Assembly: GCA_019637795.1 (NCBI GenBank) | Contig: JAHBUY010000001.1 | Location: 393,001 to 457,000 of the forward strand | Source of the DNA: a bacterium | GTDB lineage: Bacteria; Desulfobacterota; Binatia; HRBIN30; CADEER01 | Length of the DNA stretch: 64,000 nt | Direction: 5' to 3' | Part shown: positions 1 through 8,968 of the stretch, piece after piece | How positions within the stretch are numbered: position 1 is the stretch's first letter | Layout: every line of letters begins with the position of its first letter | Translations under genes and position numbers: made by a program | The notes under the pieces: model-generated | Database searches by the model: none | Told to the model about the DNA's origin: nothing | Seen by the model: only the letters and a program-made list of their open reading frames with translations

Positions 1-2177
1 GCGAACAGCGGCGCCGCCGACCAGGTGCGACCCGGGCGCGTCGATTCGGGACCGTTCCACGCGTCCGGCCCCGACAGCGTGCCTTCCCAGATGTCGGGGT
101 AGGCGGCGGTGTGGGCGGCGAGCGTCATGCGGCGCCACGCTTCCCAGGCGAGATCGGGGTCATGGCGCGCCGCCGCCCAGACCAGGGTCATCTCGATCGC
201 GTACCAGATGCCGCCGCTGGTGCCGTCGCCCCAGGTGCCGGCCTCGACGCGACCGGGTTCCGCCGGCCAGCGCAGGCGCGTCCCGAGCGGCGAGCCGGCG
301 CGCGGCCCCTGGTCGAGCGTCGCCAGCAGCGACGCCGCCTGCGCCGCATCAGCGGCGCCGCACAGGATCGCCCACGGCTGCACCTCGAGCCAGCAGTCGT
401 GCTCGCCCACCGGCGCGACGCCGGGCGCGTAGGCGCGGTGGAACCAGCGCCCGTTCCACGCCTGCGCCACCAGGGCGCGCAGCTCGGCGGCCTGCGCCGC
501 GGCCTCGCCGGCCAGCGCCGCCTCGCCGAGCCGCGCCGCCAGCCCGGCGAACACCGACAGCACCCATGCGGCCATGGCGGAGTTCAGCACCGACCCGCCG
601 CGCTCGATCATCGTCGCGCGGTCGACGCCGGACTCGGCGATGGCGACGTCGTTCCAGTCGGCGTTGAGGATGCGCACGTGGCCGCGCTCGCCGCGGCCGA
701 TCCGGTCGACGAAGAAGCGGAACTGCCGCCGCAGGTGCTCGCGCAGCGGCACCGGCTCGGCGGCGCGCGACGGGTGATAGGCGAGCGCGGCATCGAACGC
801 CGCCAGGTCGCCGGTGGCGGCGGCGTACTCGCTCGCCAGCCACAGCGCCCACAGGTTCTGATCCGACGGCCGGAAGCCGAACGCCTGCGGCTGCTTCCTG
901 GCGTCGAGCGCGTACGGCAGGTCGCCGTCGGCCCCCGCCCAGGCGCAGGTGTTGCGCAGCACCGAGAGGGCGCGCGGCGGATCGAGGTAGACGAGCGGCA
1001 GGGCGTGCTGCAACGGGTCGCGCGCCGCGCCGTTGAAGCCGATCGCGTAGGCATACGCCGAGCCCTGGTTGAGCGAATGGCCGCCGAGCACGCGGTCGGC
1101 GGCGAGCCCGCCGGTGAGCAGCGCCGCGTGCCAGGGAACCTCGCGCCGCGCCTCGGGGGCGCGCGGCGCGCCGGCGCGCGGCAGGCGACCCGCCAGGGCG
1201 CGGCGCGAGTCGCGCAGCACGGCGGCGGGGTCGATCGCCGCGTCATCGGGGCGTCCGAACCGGAACCACAGCTCGCGGCGTTCGCCCGGCTGCAGGGCGA
1301 TCGGCACCGCCAACCGCAGCGTCGGATGCGGCGCGCCGGCGGCGCTGGCGACCGCCGCGCGGGCGCCGAGCTGCTCGAGCCGCAGGGTCGCCGGCGGCCC
1401 GATCAATGCCTGCGCCGCCTGGCCGACCGCGCCGCCCGCATCCGGGGACGCGAAGCGCTCGCGCGCTTCGACCATCCCGATGCCGGTGGCGACCTCGTAC
1501 TGCACCGCCAACTCGGCGCGCTGGCGGCGCTGGTCCGCGGTCTCGAGGAAGTTGCAGAAGCGCGGCCGCAGCGCCCACTGCTCGCTGAGCTCGATGCGGC
1601 GCTCCGCGGCGTCGGCCGCCAGGGACAGCCGCACCCGCACCAGCAGCCACGGCACCTCGCCCTCGGGACAGAGCACCAGGCGCGCCAGCGCCAGCCCGGC
1701 GCGCGAGTCGCGCACCTCGAACCAGGTCGGGCCGAAGGTGCGCAGCGGCGGCGCCGCGCCGCCGCGCTGGCGGTAGTCGCTTCCCCAGGAGCTGCCGTCG
1801 CTCTCGGCGACGAGCGAGATGCCGGTGCCGACCGGGTCGGGAGCGGTGAGCCAGCGCAGGCCGTCGCCCTCGTCGAAGACGCCGACCGTGCCGTCGTTCG
1901 CCACCTGCATGCGGATGGCGCGGTTGCCCACCATCACCCAGTGCCGGCGCGTGCGCGGCGCGAGGATCGGATCCCACTCCGCGGCGGCGAGCGCCTCCTG
2001 GTCGGCCGAGTAGACGAACGCCGGCACGCCGCCGCGCCGCACCCAGCGGCCGTATGGACTCGCCCCCACGCCGCCGCCGCGCGACGCCAGCGCCCGCGCC
2101 CGGCCGCGGGCGCCGATGCCGGCCATCATGGCGATGCCGCTCGCCGCCGCGAGGCGGAGAAGCTCACGCCGCCGCAT
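1..2177 (-). CDS. GH94-like glycoside hydrolase/phosphorylase, secreted, 3' end outside window
   Basis: The open frame runs from ATG 2177 off the left edge, so the C-terminus is missing. The N-terminus (MRRRELLRLAAASG) is an RR-containing, Tat-like or Sec signal. A beta-rich N-terminal half is followed from about residue 370 by an (alpha/alpha)6-type region: a SLNQGSAYAYA stretch, a GADGDLPYALDA loop, an SDQNLWALWLASEY helix and ADWNDVAIAESG. That layout resembles GH94 cellobiose-phosphorylase-type enzymes, whose acid loop is DWNDG; here the Gly is Val. It is the last gene of a minus-strand cluster behind an esterase lipoprotein, so a role in polysaccharide or glycoside breakdown outside the cytoplasm is inferred. 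The substrate, and hydrolysis versus phosphorolysis, cannot be told. Another (alpha/alpha)6 family is possible. Confidence 0.6.
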   Translation of the reverse strand, partial: MRRRELLRLAAASGIAMMAGIGARGRARALASRGGGVGASPYGRWVRRGGVPAFVYSADQEALAAAEWDPILAPRTRRHWVMVGNRAIRMQVANDGTVGVFDEGDGLRWLTAPDPVGTGISLVAESDGSSWGSDYRQRGGAAPPLRTFGPTWFEVRDSRAGLALARLVLCPEGEVPWLLVRVRLSLAADAAERRIELSEQWALRPRFCNFLETADQRRQRAELAVQYEVATGIGMVEARERFASPDAGGAVGQAAQALIGPPATLRLEQLGARAAVASAAGAPHPTLRLAVPIALQPGERRELWFRFGRPDDAAIDPAAVLRDSRRALAGRLPRAGAPRAPEARREVPWHAALLTGGLAADRVLGGHSLNQGSAYAYAIGFNGAARDPLQHALPLVYLDPPRALSVLRNTCAWAGADGDLPYALDARKQPQAFGFRPSDQNLWALWLASEYAAATGDLAAFDAALAYHPSRAAEPVPLREHLRRQFRFFVDRIGRGERGHVRILNADWNDVAIAESGVDRATMIERGGSVLNSAMAAWVLSVFAGLAARLGEAALAGEAAAQAAELRALVAQAWNGRWFHRAYAPGVAPVGEHDCWLEVQPWAILCGAADAAQAASLLATLDQGPRAGSPLGTRLRWPAEPGRVEAGTWGDGTSGGIWYAIEMTLVWAAARHDPDLAWEAWRRMTLAAHTAAYPDIWEGTLSGPDAWNGPESTRPGRTWSAAPLF

Positions 2178-2232
2178 CGCCCGCGGCCGCGTTGGCGGGC
2201 GCCGCTACCGCGGCGCCGGTCTGTGCCGTCAT
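2164..2232 (-). CDS. possible 22-residue coupling ORF between esterase and glycosidase
   Basis: An ATG at 2232 overlaps the esterase stop as ATGA. It opens a 22-codon Ala-rich reading frame that ends at 2164, 14 bp inside the glycosidase start at 2177. The peptide (begins MTAQTG) has no recognisable domain. It may only keep ribosomes moving from one stop to the next start, or the overlap may be chance in GC-rich DNA. The alternative, that this ATG is the true glycosidase start with a frameshift, is not needed because the ATG at 2177 already has a convincing signal peptide. Confidence 0.2.
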   Translation of the reverse strand: MTAQTGAAVAAPANAAAGDAAA

Positions 2233-3848
2233 GCGTCCTCCTCGCCGATCGTCACGCGGCGCACCGTCCAGTAGCCGCCGGCCGCCTCGGCGGCGTTGGC
2301 CGGCGGCGTGAACTGCTCGACGACGTGCGACGGCCCGAGATCGACCTCGATGCGCAGGCTGCCGTCCGGGTCGGCGACCAGCACCTGCGGCGCGTCGGCC
2401 GCGCCGCCGACCCGGTACGCCGCGCCCGGCCGGTAGATGCCGGCGGTGCGCACGGTGGCGCGGCCCGAGCCCTGGATCTCGAAGCCGTCGCGGTCGACGT
2501 GGCGCAGATCGAGGAACTCGCGCACGTCGCGCGCAACGTCGACCTGGTAGCCCCAGACGCTGAACGACGGCGCCACCGAGCGGTAGCGGAAATCGGCGCG
2601 CGGCGTCGGCGACGGATCGGCGACGTCGGCCGGGTGGGGATCGGCGAGGCGCGCGAGCAGGAATGGCAGATGGCGATCGCGCAGCCACGGCGACCACCAG
2701 CGCCAGGCGTGCGCCCCCTCGCCCTCGCGGTATTCCAGCCCGCCGTCCCCCGCCGCTCGCACCGCGGCGAGGCGGCTGCTGAAGGCGCGGTTGGCGGGAA
2801 CGAACACCTGCTCGAACTGGTAGGCGAGGCAGTTGTCGACCATCCGATCGGCGTCGCAGACGGTGCCGATGTCCATCGTCACGTCGATGCCGTCGAGGTT
2901 GCTCGCCAGCTCCACCGGCAGGCTGCCGCGGGCGAACGCCGGCGCGGTGCCGGCGGCGAGGCCGACGAAGGTCAGCCCCGCCAGGTTGCCCGACATCGAG
3001 CCGGCGGCGACGAACCGGTCCGGCGCCCTGGCGGCGAGGTGCAGCGCGCCATAGCCGCCGTTCGACAGGCCGTCGATGGCGCGGCCGTCGCGCGAGGCGA
3101 TGGTGCGGAAGTGCCGGTCGACGTAGGGAATCAGGTGGTCGAGCACGTAGCGCTGGTTGCGCAGGCTGCCGTCGATGTTGTCGTACCACTGCGCGTCGGT
3201 GCCGTCCGGCGCGACGACGATGGCGGCGGCGCTCGGGTCGGCGGCGATCGCCGCGTCCATGATCGCCGGCACCTGGCCGAACACCATCCAGTCGGCCTGG
3301 TCGCCGCCGCCGCCGTGCAGCAGGTAGATGACCGGATAGGCGAGGCCGCTCCTGAGGTACCCGGGCGGCAGGTACACGCAGGCGCCGGCGGTGAAGGCGA
3401 GGCCGCCGTCGTCGGCGAGCGGTCCGCGCGGCAGGATGCGCAGCAACAACGAGCCGGCGCTGTCGCGCAGGGTGTCGGCGCAGGCATCGGCGGGGCGCAC
3501 GTGGTTCGGGTCGCCGAACGGGTTGCGGCCGTCGGCGCCATTGTCGAGCGCCGGCGGCAGCTCGTCGTCGATCGTCGGGGGCGCGGTGGCCGACGGGGTC
3601 GCGCTGGCGGTGGCGATCGCCGTCGCGCTCGCCGCCGGCGCCAGTGTCCAGGTCGGCGTCGGCGACGGCCGCGCCGTCGCGGTGAACGGCGCGGTGGCGG
3701 TCGCCGGCGGTGGCGCGGTGGCGGTGAGCGGCGCGGTCGCGGTCGCCGTGGCGACCGGCGTCGGCGTCGCCGGGGGCGCCGCGCCGTCGCTGCCGCCGCA
3801 CGCCGCGATCAGCAGCAGCGGCAGCAGCAGCCCGCCGCCGCGCCTCAG
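2229..3848 (-). CDS. esterase D/feruloyl-esterase-like lipoprotein, likely CTG start
   Basis: About 539 residues. A short basic N-terminus leads into LLLPLLLIAAC, a lipobox with the lipid-bearing Cys near residue 17. A Thr/Ala/Pro-rich linker follows to about residue 90, then an alpha/beta-hydrolase of the esterase D (PF00756) type. LLHGGGG near 177-182 is the oxyanion region, GLSNGGYG puts the nucleophile at about Ser262, and a later GAHAW could give the catalytic His. No ATG, GTG or TTG lies in frame near the signal peptide. CTG 3848-3846 overlaps the upstream TGA as CTGA, the geometry of an ordinary ATGA overlap, and gives a perfect signal peptide. An outer-membrane- or periplasm-anchored esterase acting with the peptidase and glycosidase beside it is likely. 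Substrate unknown. Confidence 0.75.
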   Translation of the reverse strand: MRRGGGLLLPLLLIAACGGSDGAAPPATPTPVATATATAPLTATAPPPATATAPFTATARPSPTPTWTLAPAASATAIATASATPSATAPPTIDDELPPALDNGADGRNPFGDPNHVRPADACADTLRDSAGSLLLRILPRGPLADDGGLAFTAGACVYLPPGYLRSGLAYPVIYLLHGGGGDQADWMVFGQVPAIMDAAIAADPSAAAIVVAPDGTDAQWYDNIDGSLRNQRYVLDHLIPYVDRHFRTIASRDGRAIDGLSNGGYGALHLAARAPDRFVAAGSMSGNLAGLTFVGLAAGTAPAFARGSLPVELASNLDGIDVTMDIGTVCDADRMVDNCLAYQFEQVFVPANRAFSSRLAAVRAAGDGGLEYREGEGAHAWRWWSPWLRDRHLPFLLARLADPHPADVADPSPTPRADFRYRSVAPSFSVWGYQVDVARDVREFLDLRHVDRDGFEIQGSGRATVRTAGIYRPGAAYRVGGAADAPQVLVADPDGSLRIEVDLGPSHVVEQFTPPANAAEAAGGYWTVRRVTIGEEDA

Positions 3849-5167
3849 GTGACGATCCCGGCGCGCATCGCCGCCGCCGACACGCCCGCGGTCGCGTCGA
3901 TGATCTCGGTCACCGCGCGCCCCACCGGCTCGAGGCTGGCGACGTGGATCTTGTCGAGCGTGTCGCACGAGTCGAACAGATACATCGGCGCGGTGAGAAA
4001 ATGCACGAGCGGCACGCCGGCGGGATGGAAATAGGCGCCGTCGGTGGTCGGCATCGGCCCGAAGACGTCCGGCCGCAGGACGAGCGAGCGGCGCAGGTCG
4101 TGCGCCCGCAACGCGGCGCCGACCGCCGCCTCGAGCCGCGGATTGCGGCTGGTGAACCACCACCGCACCTCCGGCTCGTCGGTCGGCACCAGCGCGCCGT
4201 CCACCGGCAGGCAGCGGCGCGCCGCGTGCTCGAGATGCACCTGGAGCACGACGCGCGGCAACAGCCCGGCATGCCGGGCGATGAAGGCGCGCGTGCCGGC
4301 CGCCTCGGCCATGTGGCCGGCGCTGAGCAGGAAGAGGAGGTTGTGCGGCCGCGCGGCGCGCGGCTGCGCCGCCCAGTACGCCGCCTGCGCCAGCACCATG
4401 GCGACGCCCGAGGCGTCCTCGACCGCCGACGCCCACGGGGCGTCGTGGTGCGAGGCGATGATCACCCACTCGTCCGAGGCGCCGGGCAGCGTGCCGACGA
4501 CATTGTGCGAGGTGGCCGGGTGGCGGTCGACCTCGACCGTCAGACGCGCCCGCGGCGCGGCGTCGCCGAGACCAGCCAGCAGCCGGCGTCCGTCGCCGGC
4601 CGACAGCCACAGGCCGGGGATCGGACGGGCGATCGCATCGTACGGCACGTAGTAGTCGCGCGTTTCCCAGGGAAAGCCGGTGAGCAGGCCGACGAAGCCG
4701 ACCGCGCCGGCCGCGATGGCGGGATCCATCACCTCGCGGAATCGGGCGCCGAACGGCAGCACCTGCTCCAGGGTGTCGAAATCGGCGTCGGGATCGTAGG
4801 CGGCGGTGGCGAGCAGGCGGAAGCCGCTCTGCGGCATCCGCAGCAGGGCGAGCTCGGACACGGCGATGCCGCCGGCGAGCTCGCCCCCCTCGCGCACCAG
4901 CGCGGCCTCGATGTCGCCGCCGGCGGCGTGCGGCAGGGGAAAGCCGGTGAACGACTCGCCGGCGAATCGCAGCTCGGCCCGCCGCGGCGCCCAGTACGGC
5001 AACGCGAGCGGCTCGAGACGGACGTCGGCGACGCCGAGCTGGCGCAGTCGTTCCGCCGCCCACGATTCCACCCAACGATCGGCGGGATACGCCGGCCGGC
5101 GCAGCCCCTGCGCCACGATGGTGGCGATCCACTCCATCATCCGCGCGGCGCTGGGGAGCTGGCTCAC
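3845..5167 (-). CDS. M28-family-like zinc peptidase
   Basis: 440 residues from GTG 5167; ATGs 27 and 30 bp further in are alternatives. The M28 metal-binding pattern is visible: SHHDAPWASAVEDASG supplies His near 240/241 and Asp 251, followed by an HLEH stretch near 311 and a C-terminal VHFLT His. Residues around 90-200 look like an inserted PA-type lid domain. No signal peptide is evident, which is odd for a family often exported. It is first in the minus-strand cluster and its stop overlaps the esterase start. M28 enzymes are aminopeptidases, carboxypeptidases or cyclases. Which activity this one has is not determinable, and some ligand positions are unusual. Confidence 0.65.
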   Translation of the reverse strand: MSQLPSAARMMEWIATIVAQGLRRPAYPADRWVESWAAERLRQLGVADVRLEPLALPYWAPRRAELRFAGESFTGFPLPHAAGGDIEAALVREGGELAGGIAVSELALLRMPQSGFRLLATAAYDPDADFDTLEQVLPFGARFREVMDPAIAAGAVGFVGLLTGFPWETRDYYVPYDAIARPIPGLWLSAGDGRRLLAGLGDAAPRARLTVEVDRHPATSHNVVGTLPGASDEWVIIASHHDAPWASAVEDASGVAMVLAQAAYWAAQPRAARPHNLLFLLSAGHMAEAAGTRAFIARHAGLLPRVVLQVHLEHAARRCLPVDGALVPTDEPEVRWWFTSRNPRLEAAVGAALRAHDLRRSLVLRPDVFGPMPTTDGAYFHPAGVPLVHFLTAPMYLFDSCDTLDKIHVASLEPVGRAVTEIIDATAGVSAAAMRAGIVT

Positions 5168-5285
5168 CAGCGCATTTCACCACAGCGCCGCGCGGAGGAA
5201 CACCGACGGCCTCCGAGGCGCGCCGCCGTGCCCCGCCGCGGGCGCGCGCTTGACAGCTCGCGCCGCGGTCGCCAAGCGTGCGCCG

Positions 5286-5744
5286 ATGCGGCGGCTGCTC
5301 TCGCTCCTTCTCGTCCCCCTGCTCCTCTCCGCTCCGGCGCGCGCCGCCTGGGTCGTCGACGCAGCCGGCGGCTGCGTCGAGCAGTGGGCGCCGAGCGACA
5401 TGCTGCGCGGCCCGACGGCGGTGCTGAACGGCCCCATCCTGCCCTTCCGCCAGATGGCGGGCGGCGCCGCGTACGCCTGGAACACCCAGGAGTGGTGGCC
5501 GTGGCAGATCGCCGGCATGGGCCCCGGGGTGACCCTGTTCAGCGGCGCCGCCGGCGTCCTCGAGGGCACGTGGTGGATGACCACGGGCCTCGCCGACACG
5601 GTGACCGGCGGCTACTTCCAGGTGGCGCCGGAACAGGCGACCGAGCTCAGCATCGAGCCGCAGGTGTCGACGATGATCGCCGACGCCGCGCCCACCCCGA
5701 AGCCGACCACCGATCGCTGCGGCCGGCCGCTGGCCGCGCCGTGA
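5286..5744 (+). CDS. small secreted protein of unknown function
   Basis: 152 residues starting at ATG 5286. A clear Sec signal (MRRLLSLLLVPLLLSAPARA) is followed by a mature protein rich in Trp, Gly and aromatic residues. It has one Cys soon after cleavage and another near the C-terminus (DRCGRP), which could form a disulfide. The C-terminus has a short PTPKPTT linker. No family recognised. It is transcribed away from the peptidase gene across a 118-bp gap and converges on the SagB-type gene. Confidence 0.6.
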   Translation: MRRLLSLLLVPLLLSAPARAAWVVDAAGGCVEQWAPSDMLRGPTAVLNGPILPFRQMAGGAAYAWNTQEWWPWQIAGMGPGVTLFSGAAGVLEGTWWMTTGLADTVTGGYFQVAPEQATELSIEPQVSTMIADAAPTPKPTTDRCGRPLAAP

Positions 5745-5777
5745 CGGCGGCGCGCCGGCGTCTGGCCGCGCGGGACC

Positions 5778-7286
5778 TCAGAGGCGCGGCGCGGGGGGGC
5801 CGGCGGCGACCAGGAACATGACGGCCTTGCCGGCGGCGTGCGGCGAGAAGAGCTCGATGACGTCGTCATCGAAGAAGGTCAGGCCGGTGGCGCCGAGGCC
5901 GAGGGCGTAGGTGGCGAGATAGAGCTTGCCGCCGGCGATCGCCGCGGCGAGGGCCGCGGCGCGATAGCTGCGGTCGCCGGCGTCGAGCAGGCGCGGCAGG
6001 TCGGCGAGACAGTAGACGTTCACCGCCGCCTCGGCGGCCAGCGCCTGGCCGAGGTCGAGATGACCGGCGACGGCGCGGAGATCGCCACGCGACAGCGGCG
6101 TCAGCGCCGGCGCCCGGCGGTCGAAGGCGTACGTACCGGGCGGCAGGTCGGTGACCGCATGGACGATCAGGTGCGGCTCGACCAGCGCCATGCCGTCGCT
6201 GCCGTCGTCGAACGGGATGCCGCCGCTGGCGGCGCGCAGCATCGCCGCCAGGGCGTCGAAGGCGATCGGGGCGCGGGCGAAGCGTCGCGCCGAGCCGCGA
6301 CGGCGGATCACCTCGTCGATCGGGCGCGCCGGCGCCGGAGCTGGTGCCGGGAGGGGAACCGGCTCGCCCATGCCGGCCGCCGCCGGGCGCGGCGCGAGGG
6401 CCGCCAGACGCGTCCGCCAGGCGCGCACCGCGGTGGCGTCGGCGAGTGAGGTCGCCGCGTGCGCGGCGCGGATCAGCGGATAGTCGACCTCGCGCGCCGA
6501 CAGCGGTCGGGTCGCCAGGCGCAGCGTCGGAACCGCCGGCGCCGGCGGCGGCGGCGCGCCGCGGCCGAGGGCCACCAGCGACAACGCGACCTCGCGCGCG
6601 CCGTCGAGCCCGAGCAGCGCGTTCACCGCCGCATCGGCGAAGCCGACCACCACCCGCGCCGGCACGCCGTCGGCCGCCGCCACCGCCAGCAGGTTCGCGA
6701 GCAGCGTGCCGGCGTCCCAGAAGCAGTGCCGATAGGTGCGCGCCTGATACTTCCAGGCGTTGCGCCAGAAGGTCGACGCGCAGACCAGGAGCGCCGGCGC
6801 GGCGGCGACCGCCGGCTCGCCGCCGCTCGCCTCGGCGAGCACGGCGCGGAAATCGCCGCGGCGCAACTGGTGCAGCGCGCCGTCATGCGGCCCGAACTGG
6901 TAGACGCCCGCCGCCAGGCCGGGCAGCGCGCCGCACGCCACGTAGACGTCGATGTGGTAGAGCGCGCCGGTGCAGGCGGCGGCGCGGAAGTCCATCACCT
7001 GGCCGCCGGGATACGTCCGGCGCCGGGTGATGCCGGCGCTCAGGTGCAGCAGCCGCGCCAGGTGCCGCAGGTCGGGCGTCGCGACCTCGCCGCCGCCCGG
7101 CGCGGCGAGCGCCGACAGCGCCGGCCGCGCCGACGCGCCGAGGTCGCGCGGCAGGGGCAGCGCCGGCGCGTCCTCGTAGATCTTGAACGGCAGCGGCTGG
7201 ATCGCCCAGTCGAGCGTGTGGCGACTGGCGCGCACGCTGGCCGGCGAATGCTTGCTGCGCTCGTGGTACTCGGCGATGCTCGTCAT
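5778..7286 (-). CDS. SagB-type dehydrogenase (tandem nitroreductase-fold, FMN-dependent)
   Basis: 502 residues. ATG 7286 gives MTSIAEYHERSKHS, and YHERSKHS is the hallmark N-terminus of SagB-type proteins. Two nitroreductase-like halves are visible: one around residues 60-240 (HLSAGITRRRTYPGG) and one from about residue 305 (DEVIRRRGSARRFARAPIAF) to the end (GLGATGLTFFDD). In thiazole/oxazole-modified microcin clusters SagB oxidises azolines to azoles with FMN. Single-gene SagB proteins are common and mostly uncharacterised. No SagC/SagD (YcaO) or precursor peptide gene lies nearby, so a peptide-modification role cannot be assumed. Its start is 136 bp from the divergent efflux operon, so the two may share a control region. 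Confidence 0.85.
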   Translation of the reverse strand: MTSIAEYHERSKHSPASVRASRHTLDWAIQPLPFKIYEDAPALPLPRDLGASARPALSALAAPGGGEVATPDLRHLARLLHLSAGITRRRTYPGGQVMDFRAAACTGALYHIDVYVACGALPGLAAGVYQFGPHDGALHQLRRGDFRAVLAEASGGEPAVAAAPALLVCASTFWRNAWKYQARTYRHCFWDAGTLLANLLAVAAADGVPARVVVGFADAAVNALLGLDGAREVALSLVALGRGAPPPPAPAVPTLRLATRPLSAREVDYPLIRAAHAATSLADATAVRAWRTRLAALAPRPAAAGMGEPVPLPAPAPAPARPIDEVIRRRGSARRFARAPIAFDALAAMLRAASGGIPFDDGSDGMALVEPHLIVHAVTDLPPGTYAFDRRAPALTPLSRGDLRAVAGHLDLGQALAAEAAVNVYCLADLPRLLDAGDRSYRAAALAAAIAGGKLYLATYALGLGATGLTFFDDDVIELFSPHAAGKAVMFLVAAGPPAPRL

Positions 7287-7422
7287 GGCGGGCCGGCGCC
7301 AGCACACCAGGGATCGCGCGCCGTGTCGATGGCCCCGCCCGGGAGCGGCCGCGGACGATCCCACCCTCGTCAAGCCATATCGTCTCCGGCCGGCGTCTGT
7401 GTCAGGCTGCCTGGCGACGTCG

Positions 7423-8937
7423 ATGTCCCGCTTGCCCTCCGCCACCGCCGGCGCCGCGCTGGCCGTCCTGCTCCTCGGCGGTTGCACCGTCGGCCCCGAC
7501 TACCACCCGCCCGAGCCGGCGATGCCGGAGGGGTGGGAGGAGCTGTCGAGCGGCGTCACGCAGCAGCCGGCCGACCTCTCGCGCTGGTGGACGCTGCTCG
7601 GCGATCCGACCCTCGACGGGTTGGTGACCGAGGCGCTGCACGGCAACCTCACGCTGCGCGAGGCGGTGGCGCGGGTCGACGAATCGCGCGCCCGCTACCG
7701 CATCGCCCGCGCGGCGCTGTTCCCGCAGCTCGACAGCACCTCGACCGTGACCGGCAATCTGGCGAGCGAGAACGGCCCGGCGTTCAGCGGCGACACCACC
7801 GACGCGCCGCAGGTGCCGAACCCGCCCACGCCGCAGGTCTACGCCGAGTACACCATCGGCCTCGCCGCCAGTTGGGAGCTCGACGTCTTCGGACGGGTCC
7901 GGCGCTCGGTCGAATCGGCGAACGCGCTCGCGCAGGCGAGCGAGGACGATCTGCGCGACGTGCTGGTGATCGTCTGCGCCGACGTCGCGCAGTCGTACGT
8001 GACGCTGCGCACCATCCAGCAACGCCTGTCGGTGGCGCACCAGAACCTCGCCTCGCAGGAGGAGATCTTCCGCCTGACCCGGACCCGCTTCGAGCTCGGC
8101 CTGGCCTCCGGCCTCGACGTCGCGCAGGCGACGCAGGTGCTGGCGAGCACGCGGACGCTGATCCCGCCGCTCGAGCTGGCGATGACCATCGAGCTCAACC
8201 GGCTCGGCGTCCTGCTCGGCGAGCAGCCGGGGGCGTTGCGCAGCCGCCTCGCCGACAGCGCGCCGATCCCGCATCCGCCGGAGCGCTTCGGCGTCGGCCT
8301 GCCGGTCAACCTGCTGCGCCAGCGGCCCGACATCCGCCGCGCCGAGCGCCAACTCGCGGCGGCGACGGCGCGCATCGGCGTCGCCGTCGGCGACCTCTAT
8401 CCGCGCTTCGTCCTGCTCGGCACCTTCGCCTTCGACTCGACCCAGGTCGCCAATCTCATCGAGGGACCGAGCCGCAGCTTCACCGTCGGCCCGGCGATGG
8501 TCTGGAACGTGTTCGACGCCGGCCGGCTGCGCGCCCAGCTCAACGCCGAGGAAGCGCTCACGGCGCAGGTCCTGGCGCGCTACGAGCAGCAACTGCTGAT
8601 CGCGCTCCAGGAGGTGGAGAACGCGCTCGCCGCCTACGGCCAGACGCGCGAGGAGCGCGGCGCCGTCGCCGACGCGGTGGCGGCCTCGAGCGAGGCGCTG
8701 GACCTCTCGATCCTGTTGTACAAGGACGGCGCCGTGGACTTCCAGAACGTGCTCGACGCGCAGCGCACGCTGCTCGACCTCGAGGAGCGCCTGGCGATCA
8801 CCGACGGCAACGTGGCGCGCAGCGTCGTCCAGCTCTACCTGGCGCTCGGCGGCGGCTGGGATCCCGACGCGGGAACGGCGCCGCCAGCGCAACAGGTCGC
8901 CGCCGCGTCGGCGGCGCCAACGGAGGCGGCGCGGTGA
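7423..8937 (+). CDS. outer-membrane efflux lipoprotein, NodT/OprM (TolC) family
   Basis: 504 residues from ATG 7423. The lipobox LLLGGC is followed by TVGPDYHPP, the signature of the NodT/OprM branch of outer-membrane factors. Two long helical repeats typical of the TolC fold follow, including LRQRPDIRRAERQLAAATARIGV in the middle and YKDGAVDFQNVLDAQRTLLD near the end. It forms the trimeric exit duct of an RND pump. It is the first gene of a four-gene plus-strand operon, unlike the common adaptor-pump-channel order, and lies 31 bp before the flavoprotein gene. Substrate of the pump unknown. Confidence 0.93.
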   Translation: MSRLPSATAGAALAVLLLGGCTVGPDYHPPEPAMPEGWEELSSGVTQQPADLSRWWTLLGDPTLDGLVTEALHGNLTLREAVARVDESRARYRIARAALFPQLDSTSTVTGNLASENGPAFSGDTTDAPQVPNPPTPQVYAEYTIGLAASWELDVFGRVRRSVESANALAQASEDDLRDVLVIVCADVAQSYVTLRTIQQRLSVAHQNLASQEEIFRLTRTRFELGLASGLDVAQATQVLASTRTLIPPLELAMTIELNRLGVLLGEQPGALRSRLADSAPIPHPPERFGVGLPVNLLRQRPDIRRAERQLAAATARIGVAVGDLYPRFVLLGTFAFDSTQVANLIEGPSRSFTVGPAMVWNVFDAGRLRAQLNAEEALTAQVLARYEQQLLIALQEVENALAAYGQTREERGAVADAVAASSEALDLSILLYKDGAVDFQNVLDAQRTLLDLEERLAITDGNVARSVVQLYLALGGGWDPDAGTAPPAQQVAAASAAPTEAAR

Positions 8938-8968
8938 CGCCGCCGCGCCGCCTCGACGGGAACATCGC

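Noticed and set aside
111..4034. Very long plus-strand open frame opposite the glycosidase, esterase and peptidase
   Set aside because: It is Arg/Ala/Gly-rich with no domains and lies antisense to three genes with clear motifs; long spurious frames are expected at this GC content.
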